64,000 nt of DNA. Origin: Paragorgia papillata. Taxonomy: Eukaryota > Cnidaria > Anthozoa > Scleralcyonacea > Coralliidae. Location: the NCBI GenBank assembly GCA_035771165.1, contig JAWNZC010000319.1, positions 108,501 to 172,500 on the forward strand. Reading direction: 5' to 3'. Made by a program: the position numbers and the translations under genes. Below the pieces are notes generated by a model that worked only from the letters and a program-made list of their open reading frames with translations, was not told where the DNA came from and made no database searches. Shown in pieces: positions 52,930 through 63,630 of the stretch (position 1 is the stretch's first letter; each line of letters starts with the position of its first letter).

Positions 52930-54295
52930 GTTAACACTTTGAAGCCTGACGACGAGTCTTTAAGGTTTATTGTGGCTAACATCAGACGATTTTATTCAGC
53001 ACAGGGTGAGGTCCAGGCCTCAAAGTGTTAAAACCTATCTTTTAAACACGTTGAAGCCTGAGGACGAGTCTTTAAAGTTTATTCTGGCTAACATCAGACG
53101 ATTTTATTCAGCACAGGGAGAGGTCCAGGCCTCAAAGTGTTAAAACCTATCTCTTAAACACGTTGAAGCCTGAGGACGAGTCTTTAAGGTTTATTCTGGC
53201 TAACTCCAGACGATTTTATTCAGCACAGGGAGAGGTCTATCCCTGTCTGGGGCTCAGACTTCAAATGGCCTCAGTTTGAGGTTAACCTTCGTCACTCATT
53301 ACATCATAGATGATACCAAACACGATGACAAACTCTTTACTAACGTAGACGTTGACAAACATAAGAGAAAACGTTCTTAATCTGCAGATTCAGCTGCTTA
53401 GTGATCAGGCCTGCTTGGTGATATTGATAATGAGACAAGATATAACTTCACCCTCCTGACCCTTTACAACGTATATCCTTAGCTATCTAGGATTGTCGTT
53501 GAAACTTGAACCACTCTTAACACTTTGAAGCCTGACGACGAGTCTTTAGTATTTTATTCTGGCTAACACCAGACGATTTTATTCAGCACAGGGAGAGGTC
53601 CAGGTCTCGAAGTGTTAAATCCTATCTCTTTAACATGTTAAAGCCTGAGGACGAGTCTTTAGTATTTTATTCTGGCTAACGCCAGACGATTTTATTCAGC
53701 ACAGGGAGAGGTCCAGGCCTCAAAGTGTTAAAACCTATCTCTTTAACACTTTGAAGCCTGACAACGAGTCTTTAGTATTTTATTCTGGCTAACGCCAGAC
53801 GATTTTATTCAGCACAGGGAGAGGTCCAGGCCTCAAAGTGTTAAAACCTATCTCTTTAACACTTTGAAGCCTGACGACGAGTCTTTAGTATTTTATTCTG
53901 GCTAACGCCAGACGATTTTATTCAGCACAGGGAGAGGTCCAGGCCTCAAAGTGTTAAAACCTATCTCTTTAACACTTTGAAGCCTGAAGACGAGTCTTTA
54001 GTATTTTATTCTGGCTAACACCAGACGATTTTATTCAGCACAGGGAGAGGTCCAGGTCTCGAAGTGTTAAATCCTATCTCTTTAACACCTTGAAGCCTGA
54101 CGACGAGTCTTTAGTATTTTATTCTGGCTAACGCCAGACGATTTTATTCAGCACAGGGAGAGGTCCAGGCCTCAAAATGTTAAAACCTATCTCTTTAACT
54201 CTTTGAAGCCTGCAGACGACGAGTCTTTAAGGTTTATTCTGGCTAACACCAGACGATTTTATTCAGCACAGGGAGAGGTCCAGGTCTCGAAGTGT
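52930..54295 (+). repeat. Large array of 115-bp repeats
   Basis: Units of ttaacactttgaagcctgac gacgagtctttagtatttta ttctggctaacgccagacga ttttattcagcacagggaga ggtccaggcctcaaagtgtt aaaacctatctc. Three occur at 52930-53240, then about 270 bp of unrelated DNA, then seven at 53515-54295. It is the same family as 12365-12808. Each unit begins and ends with mutually complementary ttaacactttgaagcc / ggcctcaaagtgttaa, so each unit is itself a foldback. Confidence 0.95.
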
Positions 54296-54394
54296 TAAAC
54301 AGTTTTACGAGTTTTCTAGACGGTCGTCAAGCTTTTATTATACTCAGAAGATGTTTCTAATGTTCAGTTTTCTGAGTATTTGAGCTTGAAAGGA

Positions 54395-54700
54395 CGTCTC
54401 TCACATTACTTATCAAATTCATTAAAAATCATGAAGAAACTCAAGAAATGAATATTTAATCAATATCTGCAAATCGCGTACAGATTCGTCTTGATTTACA
54501 TAAACGTTTTCCTCAATTTACTTAGCTAAAATCACTTCAACTTGAAAAATAGTTTGAAGACATGGCTATTTAGATGCTTCCATTTGATAAGTACGATAAA
54601 GCATTCGTAGTCAATCTGTATCTGATTTACTACGGCTCGCTTGCAGCTCGTCTTGTAAATCAGATACAGATCGCCGCTCATGCTTTATCTATTACATACA
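54395..54700. repeat. Dispersed AT-rich repeat copy
   Basis: tcattaaaaatcatgaagaa ... cttgatttacataaacgttt tcctcaatttacttagctaa aatcac, with the variable inverted pair here being agtcaatctgtatctgattt ac / gtaaatcagatacaga. It follows a SINE remnant at 54325-54390. From 54700 to 55255 nothing definite. Confidence 0.65.
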
Positions 54701-55261
54701 GCAAGTTTTCACATGTACTACATATATCCACGCTAGTATACAAACATTTTAAATACAAAATACTGAAGTTTCGAGCTATTTATCTGAATAAATCATGATC
54801 CTTCAACAGAGTAAATACAAAAAGACGAAATACAACAGTAAATACAACATCAGGAGTACACAAAAATTGTAAGAAGCATCCTCGTTGCAGTATAACTGTA
54901 TCAATTAGCTACAACTTTGACAACAAACTTGTAGCAGTTTTGTGAAATAACGTCATTGTTATATAATACGACTTGTTCACAGGCTTGTGCTTGTTGACAT
55001 GCACAAATTGTAAGAAGTATGCCATCGGGTAAAGCCAATGATTAGCCTATCATCTCATACTTTACATTGGGCAGAGTATTTTTGTTTTGGTTGAGTGTTT
55101 GTCAGTAAACCATGCCCAATTAATATCAGCGGTGTGTCTATTGGTTTCAGTGCGTGGGCATGCAGTTAGGCACACACCCCTGCAGTAATTTAAAACATCA
55201 ACTATTTAGTCACGTTTGTGGGAACTTGGTGTGTACAGTTGATCAAATTATGTTGAGTATT

Positions 55262-55485
55262 GAAATACAGTAAGGTTTGATATACTGCCGAAACAGAGAA
55301 CGTAGGAGTCTAAGTGTCTAACGTTTCGAGCGAAGGCCCTTCGTCAGAAAGAAAGGCGACAGCTACTCGGCGACTACTATAGGTTCTCTGTTTTGGCAGT
55401 TTCTATCAAACCTTACTATATTTCGATTGTTGTTTCAACACTGCCTACACACAGCAAGCTACTTTTATTTCACTGTGTTGAATAT
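55262..55485. repeat. Family-2 repeat with minus-strand hammerhead-like core
   Basis: agtaaggtttgatatactgc cgaaacagagaacgtaggag ... taacgtttcgagcgaaggcc cttcgtcag (minus-strand CTGACGA at 55341-55347), closing gttttggcagtttctatcaa accttact, with the standard tail. Next, 55486-55712 carries a lysine-rich 69-codon ORF that I cannot assign. Confidence 0.75.
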
Positions 55486-55709
55486 TTTCATGTCTCATTT
55501 TTTATTTGGGAAAATTATCCGAGTTCATAGTCGCTAGCAAGAAGGCACGCGGCAAATCGCGGCGCACCGATAAAGCCAAAAATACCGAAAGCATATATCA
55601 CTTGAAACTTATGCCGCATAACCAGCAAATGTCCACTGAAAACGATCGTAAAAAAACTGAGAAATTATTTGTCTTCTATCCGAAGAAGCAAGCCGTAATT
55701 AAAATGGAA

Positions 55710-56025
55710 ATATAGTAAGGTTAGATATGCCGAAACAGAGAACGTAGGAGTCTAACGTTTCGAGCGAAGGCACCTTCGCTCGAAACGTTAATTGGACTCC
55801 TGTTTCGGCAGTATTTCTAACCTTACTCTATGGCCATGACCACACGGTATGCGTTTTCATAGCGTTTTTATATTGTTCTCGGTCCTCAAGGGAGCAGAAA
55901 ACCAATGGTCTCATTATCTGAAACAATATGGAAAACGCTAGGAAAACGTATACGTGTGGATGGGGTCGGTTATATTTCGATTGTTGTTTCAAGACTGCGC
56001 AGCACGCTACTTTTATTTCGTAATT
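55710..56025. repeat. Family-2 repeat interrupted by a small foldback element
   Basis: agtaaggttagatatgccga aacagagaacgtaggagtct aacgtttcgagcgaagg then caccttcgctcgaaacgtta in mirror, closing tctaaccttact. At about 55827-55969 a segment with inverted ends (tatggccatgaccacacg / cgtgtggatggggtcggtta) splits the tail, which resumes tatatttcgattgttgtttc. The core is reduced to its GAAACGTT half on both arms. Confidence 0.65.
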
Positions 56026-56364
56026 AAAAACAACTGCTGCAGTCTTTGCATAATCTCAAACCATATCATAACATCTTATTCTAAACACTTTCAACATCTC
56101 CTTGCCCTTGGCCTGTCCCTTGTAACATACGACCACATTACACAAAGTGTCAACAATTAACAAACTCGTTTTAATTAATCGATCTATGTCAAACAGCAAA
56201 CCTGTTTGCAATATTCTAACAAATGTCGACTTTTTTTGTCGAGAAAAGATATTTCCCACGTCCCTTCGAAAGCCACGTTAATAATTCACACGCCTCAAAA
56301 ATCTGGGGTATTGAGATTTCCGAAGAACTAATTTCGCGGTATGCAATTATATTTTATGTAATAT

Positions 56365-57110
56365 TTAAAACATGACTAACAGTGTTTTATCAGATTTATT
56401 GTCTAAGCTGAGAAAATCAAAGCTAAAGTTCAATATGTAAATTAGGATGACTATTTTTATTAGATATAAAACTACCGTGGTACTGATTTCCTTTGTGTTT
56501 TCCTCATGAATTATTAATGAGATATTAATGAGTGGCCGTTCTGTATCGGGGTATACAGACACGAGGCGAAGCCAAGTGCCTGTATCCGATACAGAACGGA
56601 CACGAATTCTGTAAATTACTTCTAAAACGATCTATTTGGTTAAATTCATTGGCGTAGTAATTTTTCTAAAAAAAACGTTGTCTAGTCGGGAAAATGAAAG
56701 CTAAAGTTTATGTAAATCAAGAGGAATCTATATATCACATTTAAAATACTCATTAATAATTCATGAAGAAAACATAAAAGAAATCATGACCGTGAAGGAG
56801 GTTGTATATCTGATACAAAATCCTGCTGATTTGAGTATATCGCTAAAATAGTTGGTAAATATGGTTCTTTAGATGCATTCGTATCTTAAGTAATATACAA
56901 CATTCGCGGCCGTGTTGTATCAGATATACAATCTCTCGCCTTCGGCTCGAGCTTGTATATCCGATACAACACGGCCGCTCATGTTGTATATATTACATAT
57001 AGATCCTTATTATAAACATGGATTTTCTTTGTGTTTTCCTCATGAATTATTAATGAGTTTTGGAATCCTGTTTAACAAACGAGCATCCAGGGGATAGCAG
57101 AGTATTTAAT
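56365..57110. repeat. Dispersed AT-rich repeats, several copies
   Basis: At least three overlapping copies or partial copies of the ttcatgaggaaaac family: 56366-56515, 56520-56775 and 56775-57060. Their variable inverted pairs are cgttctgtatcggg / cgatacagaacg near 56535-56600 and gtgttgtatcagatatacaa / ttgtatatccgatacaacac near 56912-56970. From 57110 to 57420 one weak continuation and nothing else. Confidence 0.65.
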
Positions 57111-57425
57111 ATCTGATAAAACACGAACCGGCGAGTTTATTGAACGACTTCAAAAACGAACCATATTGTAAGTTCATTGACATAAAATGTTGAAGGTTGT
57201 AAAACCTTAGGGGATGTTTATATGGAAGAGGGGCAGCCTTCCTTGGCGAGATTTCGTTATTGATCACCCCAGATCCCCTCAAGAGGGGTAGCCCTCTGAA
57301 CAAGAGGGACGACCGCCTTTGAAGGGCTGAAAAGTGTTTTGTACGCATGAGCAGAAAGGGCCAAGGCCCCTCGAAGAGCTAGAAAATTCCCATGTAAGTG
57401 CGAAGTGAAATCCAGCCTTCTTAGT

Positions 57426-57576
57426 AAAGCTGGCTTTCCACTAGACGTAAAATATCGCGCGCTCCACTTTTTTCTTTTGTCTTGTAAGTTTCCATGTGGA
57501 ACGAAGTAGGAAACTATTCAATGTGTACAATAGTAGAGCGCGTGACATTTTTACGCCTAGTGGAAATCCAGCTTAT
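57426..57576. mobile_element. Foldback MITE
   Basis: aagctggctttccactagac gtaaaatatcgcgcgctcc at the left and its complement ending cctagtggaaatccagctt at the right. 150 bp, no ORF. Confidence 0.75.
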
Positions 57577-57839
57577 GGGGCCAGCCGCTATCTCAGTTGA
57601 TCAGTAATATAGATACAGGAAACGGTTCAGATTTTTAATTTCTCACGTGTAAGGCTTGCCTTCTTCAACGAAGTGTCGAGTTAAAACTCATGTTAACTGA
57701 CAATAATTTGAAAGGAATTAATGACCACATTAACAGATATTTGACCGCATTTTAATTAACTGAGTGCATGGAACGCAATTTAACAGTGGAAGACTCGTAC
57801 ACTGCTAAATTTTCCGTTCAAATTTCCTGTTCAAAGTAT

Positions 57840-58350
57840 CTGTGGGAAATCTTTAAGGTGTCTATGAAACGAAAATTAAGTCTGTCCTTATTTGAAAGAA
57901 CACTTAAAATGATAGAGTAACATCTTTTGCAGTTTTTCGTTTCCTTGCTTCGTTCTTGAGATATTTCAGTTTGTTTGATATGCAAATTAAACATTTAACG
58001 TCACATGTGAATAATGAATTGTTGAAAAAGGTTATATATCTTTGCTATTATCAAACCAAAATAATTCGAGGGAAGCATGTGCGTGTGTTTCGCCCAGAAC
58101 ACTAAACAGGTAGATTTTCAAGTGATTGACAACAGCAAAGATATATAACGTTTCTCGATAACTCATTATGCACGTATGACGTCGCAACATGCGACATTTG
58201 ACATCAAACAAACTGAAATATCTCAAGAACGTTTGCAGCTCTTCCATATCTCACTTCGTTCTTTAGATCTTGACATTTGCGTCATATGCAAATAACATCA
58301 CTTAGACGTCGCACTGTATAATGATGATTTGTTTGAAAATCATGTCTATT
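57840..58350. repeat. Decayed foldback related to 37382-37823
   Basis: tttgaaagaacacttaaaat, tttttcgtttccttgcttcg ttcttgagatatttcagttt gtttgatatgcaaat, then an inverted copy (acatcaaacaaactgaaata tctcaagaacg) and a third partial copy at 58240-58300. It is old and rearranged. Confidence 0.55.
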
Positions 58351-58477
58351 CTTGCAATAATTCAAGTAAATCACTTGAAACTTTTCATGTATAGCGTCCT
58401 GCGATACACAGAAGCACATGCACAGTTAAAAGTGATTTCATTAAATAATCTCAAATTGATATTCAAAATTTTCCATC

Positions 58478-58592
58478 TTGTGTCGAGTCAAATCTAATTA
58501 TTTAGCTTAAATCTATCAGTGACAATGTCAAATGTAAGTCAAACTCGGATTTTAGTCGAATGCTTTATAGTTGGATTTGACTCGACACAAGA
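58478..58592. mobile_element. Short foldback element
   Basis: cttgtgtcgagtcaaatcta a and its complement ttggatttgactcgacacaa g bound about 115 bp. No ORF. From 58592 to 58980 nothing recognised. Confidence 0.7.
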
Positions 58593-58984
58593 GCAGCGTC
58601 CAAACGGGGCCCTAGAAAAACGATGACTAATGCCAATTTGATTAACACATCCCTCAGACAAGTATCAGTATTTTAGTGCAACTGTCACGACAAACAGTTG
58701 ACTCAATTTGGGGCAAGGATTTCGTCGGGTACTCGTTTATAATCACACACTGATCACATTGACGTTGTGAAATTTTTAATGTTATGATATTCATATGGAT
58801 TGGATTAAAAAGTATTAGCGACAATGCATGTAACTCCTTACATTTCCACCGAAATTTACATTTTTTTGGCGACTAGCGACTGTTTTTAATTAATCAAAAT
58901 CAAAAAACGATATGCTTCTCTTAATATGAGAAACGCCTATACCCAATGCACGCGAGCATAATTGTAATCAAAATATTGTGTATA

Positions 58985-59288
58985 CTCAATCGTGCGTTTG
59001 TTTGTATAAGGGATACTCGTTGAGTACACGAAAAGAGCCTGTCTACGATTGAGGCTTCCGATATTTAAAAAACACTTGTTTTTTATCGTTTGTGGGAATG
59101 TGTCCAGGGGAAGACTTTATACAAGGCAGTTAAGGCAATTATTAATTACTATATATAATCGTGCGTTTGTTTGTATAAGGGATACTCGTTGAGTATACGG
59201 AAAGAGTCTGGCTATGATTGAAGCATCTGATATTTAAAACACTTATTTTTCATCGTTTGTGAGAATGTGTCGAAGGAAAGACTTGCTA
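58985..59288 (+). repeat. Direct duplication upstream of the DUF885-like gene
   Basis: Two copies of about 130 bp: atcgtgcgtttgtttgtata agggatactcgttgagtaca cgaaaagagcctgtct ... gatatttaaa ... atcgtttgtgggaatgtgtc (58988-59108) and the same order at 59158-59275, about 85-90% alike. They end about 200 bp before the TATA box and could be duplicated regulatory DNA. Confidence 0.6.
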
Positions 59289-59480
59289 TATGGTAATTAT
59301 TGTGTCGGTCTGCCAGGGCCTAGGGGTCTAGCTTACAGTTCCTGTAGAGCGATAAGACAAGTTTGAGTCGTCAGTCGAACATGTGTCGAATATCACTCGG
59401 GAAATGCATCAGAGTAGATAACAAAAGTATTCACCGGAGGTTGGCAGAATCCGACGTATCGTATTCGACTACGAAGATGG

Positions 59481-59488
59481 TATAAATA
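59481..59488 (+). promoter_or_regulatory. TATA box of DUF885-like gene
   Basis: TATAAATA lies 105 bp before the proposed ATG at 59586. Transcription would start near 59510, giving a leader of about 75 nt without an upstream ATG. Confidence 0.55.
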
Positions 59489-59585
59489 AAGGCAGCGCAC
59501 AACCTAATACTCCACTGAGAAGAGTCCAACACACCTGGAGAGCAAACGCTGGTTTAATTCGTGTACTTCAGTGGATAAACCGACA

Positions 59586-60119
59586 ATGGAGATGGTCGTG
59601 GTCGAGAAAAAGAGCATACTAAAAGATTCTCGAGAAAGCGAGAATGTTAGAGTACCGTCGGAAGAAGCAGCTGATTTGGAGAAGAGGTCCGGTGGACAAA
59701 GTAACTTCAAAATCTACCTCATTGCAGGTACTTTTCTCTTGCTTGCCACAGTTCTCTGTGTTCTCGGGGGGATGTTTTTGTCGCGCTCACAAAGTCGCGA
59801 AAAGAACAACGATTGCTCGGATTTGACAGCTCCATGTGCGTATTCAGCGGAGGCCAAAAGAGTCGAGCTGCCAGAATTCCTCGCCGAAGTCAAGAAGGTC
59901 TATTACGAGTTGCACCCCGATTCTCTGGCATGGGAACCAGACATTGACGACGAGCAGTTGGTAGACAACTTAAAAAACAGGTATATAGAGTGTGTGTACT
60001 ACAAAGTAAAGCATGATATACGTGTCAGACCATGTATGGTGCATGTCTCCATGTCAGTCGACTAACAGCAAACGTCGTCATTACTATATACTCGAGCCAG
60101 CCATAAACGGTCTTTATTG

Positions 60120-60152
<33 letters not shown>

Positions 60153-60804
60153 CTCAAAGGGAGAACCCTCAGACATCCCTATAGGCAGTAATGGCCGGGT
60201 TAACCGTTAACAAGTGATTAATCCATTCCCGCCTAAACTTGCCACGATCCCTTTATTGTTTCACTCTGTCTAACACCAGACGATTTTACTCATCAAAGGG
60301 AGAACCCTCAGACATCCTAGGCAGCAATGAGTTAACAAGCGATTAACCCATTCCCGCCTAAAGTGGCCAAAAACGATCCCTTTATTGTTCCACTCTGTCT
60401 AACACCAGATGATTTTACTCATCAAAGAGAGAACCCTCAGACATCCTAGGCAGCAATGAGTTAACAAGCGATTAACCCATTCCTGCCTGAGCTGGTCAGA
60501 AATGACCCCTTTATTGTTCCACTCCGTCTAACACCAGATGATTTTACTCATCAAAGGGAGAACCCTCAGACATCCTAGGCAGCAATGAGTTAACAAGTGA
60601 TTAACCTATTCCTACCTGAGCTGGTCAAAAATTATCCCTTTATTGTTTCACTCTGTCTAATGCCAGACGATTTTACTCGTCGAAGAGAGAACCTTCAGAC
60701 ATCCTAGACAGCAATGAGTTAAAAACTGACTCCCCTATTCCTGCATGAGCTGGCCAAAAACGACCCCTTTATTATTTTACTCTGTCGGCTATAAACGCCA
60801 GATC

Positions 60805-60836
<32 letters not shown>

Positions 60837-62951
60837 CCATCAAGGGGAGAACCCTCAGACAGCCTACGGGCAGCAAGGAAACTGTGCGTTTCTTAGATTG
60901 AAAATTTAATTGAGATTAAGGATCTTTTAGCTCGAGAGTGTATGAAAATCATGCAACTTTTCCCTTCATGTCTCTCTCAGGATGAAACTAGAATTGAAAC
61001 ACTGTACATTCTCATAAGTTATCGCACCTTGTGCACGTTATTACATTAGACAAACCAAGCGATTTGGTAATGGCACACACGAAAGCACCGCAGTGCCCCG
61101 ATATGAATGCTGGCTGACCAGTTCGGATAAACATAATTATTTCGTTGTAAAAAAATATTTAACTAAAAAGTAGTCCACTCAAAACACATCACTCTACAAA
61201 AATTACGGGAACCACGGAGTATTTTAATAAAATACATTGTTTTGGAGCACTCTACATTTTTAGACTCTGGGACCTGACAAACAGGTCTCTATCTAAGGGT
61301 TTACACGAGCTGGGATGCGTGACTCGTGTCACGAAATTCTTTCCTCGGCCACAAAAGGAGATTTGAATTAATGTTAAGATTTGTTTACATCTAAACTAAA
61401 CCAATTCTTCTTTGTAAATTTAGTTTATGCCAAGTTTCAAAACCACAGTACGATCCTAATCAATCGCGTGAGCCAAGTTAACCGGGCTAGCCCTGTATAC
61501 ACAGCCTCCAAGGCCCCGTGTACACTAGAGCAAAAGTATCCAGATTCACATCGTTTTTTATTCCCATGAGGATGAAAAACAATGTGAATCCGGATACTTG
61601 TGCTCTAGTGTAAACGGGGCCTAAATGTCTTTCAAAAACGCATTAATAATTCATGAGGAAAACACAAAGAAAAATCATGACCGTGACGTGTCTCTATATG
61701 TGATAGAGACACGCTCGCTATTTTCGATGAACTTTTTCTTTGATTTTGCGGCTTAGACAACTTCAATTTTCAAAATTGATTTCTATATGAGCTTATTAGA
61801 TGGATAGTTTTTGAAGCCATTTAAAACATTCGCAGTACGTGTAGTATCAGATCTAAAACACTCGGGTATGACCTCGTAGTTTAAATCTGATAAAACACTG
61901 CTGCTCATGTTCTAAATGTCTCTATACTTCGAGTAAAAAATTCCTTGTTGGCACAGAGTCTGAGGTTGAGCGCAATTTATGGCGCCAAAATGTAAATCAG
62001 AAGTTCTGGAATGACAACATAAAGATTAATGATGCTGCGGTTTTGTTGTTTTGTTTCACGTTTCTCGTATTACTTCACCTTTAGCAGTGTTTTTCATAAT
62101 ATCTTTTAATGACCTTGAGCTTATGTCAGTCAATGTACACGTACTTCGCCACAGACAGGCGACATATCTCGATTGAGACCTGACCACAATTAAAAGAGAT
62201 AGCCAAAATGTTAGTTGATCTCTCGATTACACATTGATTGCTAAAACGTTTCCTGTCCACTCCAGATGATGCTATCGAACTAAGCTTGTTTTTTTGCGAC
62301 AGAAACATGCAATGCACGCCTAGAATTATCGAAAGATAACATAGGAACGGGACCTTTTAAAAATTTAAACATCACCAAGGTGACCTTGGTTAACAACAGT
62401 AAGCACGTAGGTGGGACCACAGTCTTGGGGGTGGGATGGGGTGGGGTGGAGGGTGTTAGTTTCCCGAAAATATCATGTACCGTGACAAAGTTAAAACTTA
62501 TTTAAAACACTCATGAAACCTTTTTTTGTTAAATTGGGGAGTTCGAACGACCGCCACAGAAATTCTGACTGCCAACTTGCGATGACTTGCGTTCTCGTTT
62601 GATTAGGGCTTTAGAGTGTCTAACTGATCATTAGAAGGTTGCAGGTTCGAACCCTGTCTGGGGCTCAGAAATCTTTTCTGAGTAATTGAGCTTGACGAAC
62701 GGCCGCCAAACGTCTGTTAGATTACACCAAGCTCGCACACGTAATACGTACAACTTATCATATAACAAAGAGTGGCGTAATTGTAAACTTACTATATATT
62801 TACTTGTGTTTCTAGATATCTTCCATATGACACTCACCCATTAAAACTCAAAGAGAAAACTGATAAATCCCTCTCACTTCTGGCTCAACTAAACAAGAAG
62901 ATAATTGATATTGATAAATTAAAACCCGCAGAACTAAAAGCCGTAGAACAG
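59586..62951 (+). CDS. Membrane-anchored DUF885-like protein, 5' part
   Basis: The first two coding exons of a longer gene: 59586-59980 and 62816-62951 (AG|A, phase 2; acceptor TTTCTAG), followed by a donor CAG|GTAAAT. The first 177 aa show an acidic/basic cytoplasmic tail, one membrane helix at about aa 42-62 (IYLIAGTFLLLATVLCVLGG), then an ectodomain starting with a Cys pair. The segment from about aa 90, with EFLAEVKKVYYELHPDSLAW, a YLPYDTHP stretch, and a run DKLKPAELKAVEQ, resembles the start of DUF885 domains found in bacteria and in cnidarian or mollusc type II membrane proteins; function of those is unknown to me. The rest of the domain must lie beyond the window end. The start is chosen at the first ATG after a TATA box; GTG 59571 is upstream in frame but not needed. 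Confidence 0.65.
60080..60870 (+). repeat. Array of 120-bp repeats in intron 1 of DUF885-like gene
   Basis: About six to seven units of gattaacccattcccgccta, gccaaaaacgatccctttat tg, tctgtctaacaccagacgat tttactcatcaaagggagaa ccctcagacatcctaggcag caatgagtta. It is the parent family of the 25-bp minisatellite at 49285-50290. From 60870 to 61500 I see nothing recognisable. Confidence 0.95.
61509..61624. mobile_element. Short perfect foldback (cgtttacactagagca family)
   Basis: ggccccgtgtacactagagc aaaagtatccagattcacat cg and the mirror cgatgtgaatccggatact... ending tgctctagtgtaaacggggc c. The arms are about 50 bp, the loop about 15 bp. Ends match 41296-41738. Confidence 0.8.
61635..61925. repeat. 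Dispersed AT-rich repeat copy
   Basis: gcattaataattcatgagga aaacacaaag ... tttctttgattttgcggctt agacaa ... gtgtagtatcagatctaaaa cactcg ... tttaaatctgataaaacact gctgctcatg, the complement of 23372-23655. Confidence 0.7.
62458..62620. mobile_element. Foldback MITE, one-sided copy
   Basis: gaaaatatcatgtaccgtga caaagttaaaac ... gccaacttgcgatgacttgc gttctcgtttgatta equals the right two-thirds of 13632-13850; the left arm is missing. Upstream, 62405-62455 is a G-rich ggtggggtgg stretch. Confidence 0.7.
62605..62768 (+). mobile_element. tRNA-derived SINE, most complete body
   Basis: tctaactgatcattagaagg ttgcaggttcgaaccctgtc tggggctcagaaatcttttc tgagtaattgagcttgacga acggccgccaaacgtctgtt agattacaccaagctcgcac acgtaatacgtacaacttat. 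It has a B box and full body, but its 5' tRNA part is truncated by the preceding foldback. It lies 45 bp before exon 2 of the DUF885-like gene, close to its branch point. Confidence 0.75.
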
Positions 62952-63009
62952 GTAAATAAATTGTAAATTCAAAAATTGATGACGATAATAATTACTTCTG
63001 CCAGGAGGT

Positions 63010-63022
63010 TATGTTTTTATCC

Positions 63023-63067
<45 letters not shown>

Positions 63068-63081
63068 GGTCTTTGTCTGTC

Positions 63082-63174
<93 letters not shown>

Positions 63175-63630
63175 TTGTTTGTTTGTTTGTTTGTTTGTTT
63201 GTTTGTTTGTTTGTTTGTTTGTTTGTTTGTTTGTTTGTTTGTTTGTCTGTCTCTGTCTGTCTGTTTGTCTGTTTGTTTGTTTTTGTCTGATTGTCACCAA
63301 GAACAAAATACTGAACAGATTTTCATGAACGTTAGTGGAAAGATTGATCATAGACCAAGCCTTTCAATTTTGGATGAATTTGGTTGAAATTTGGACGAGA
63401 AATTAATAAACATAATCTGACCACAAGATTCTCTGTGCAGAAGAAATGTTTGATTGCGCTCATTATCCTTATTTTATGCAAACATTTTTGCATTTTTGGT
63501 ACGAGGGCAATCAATTATTTTTTTCATTCATACATGTGTCTCGTTTAAACATCTCTAATAACAACCCACTGGTGGAGGTATATGTAGTCTCCGACTGCCC
63601 TCTTGTTATATATATATATTTATTATATGG
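63010..63630 (+). repeat. CTGT/GTTT microsatellite and associated invertebrate-type repeat
   Basis: aggaggttatgtttttatcc is followed by (ctgt)n, (gt)n, (ctgt)n and (gttt)n to 63290, then tcaccaagaacaaaatactg aacagattttcatgaacgtt agtggaaagattgatcatag accaagcc ... aacccactggtggaggtata tgtagtctccgactgccc. The flanking blocks match 43920-44225, so microsatellite and flanks are one mobile unit. From 63630 to 64000 I see nothing that can be assigned. Confidence 0.8.

Noticed and set aside
55506..55715. 69-codon lysine-rich ORF between two family-2 repeats
   Set aside because: No family recognised, no ATG-context or splice support beyond the open frame.
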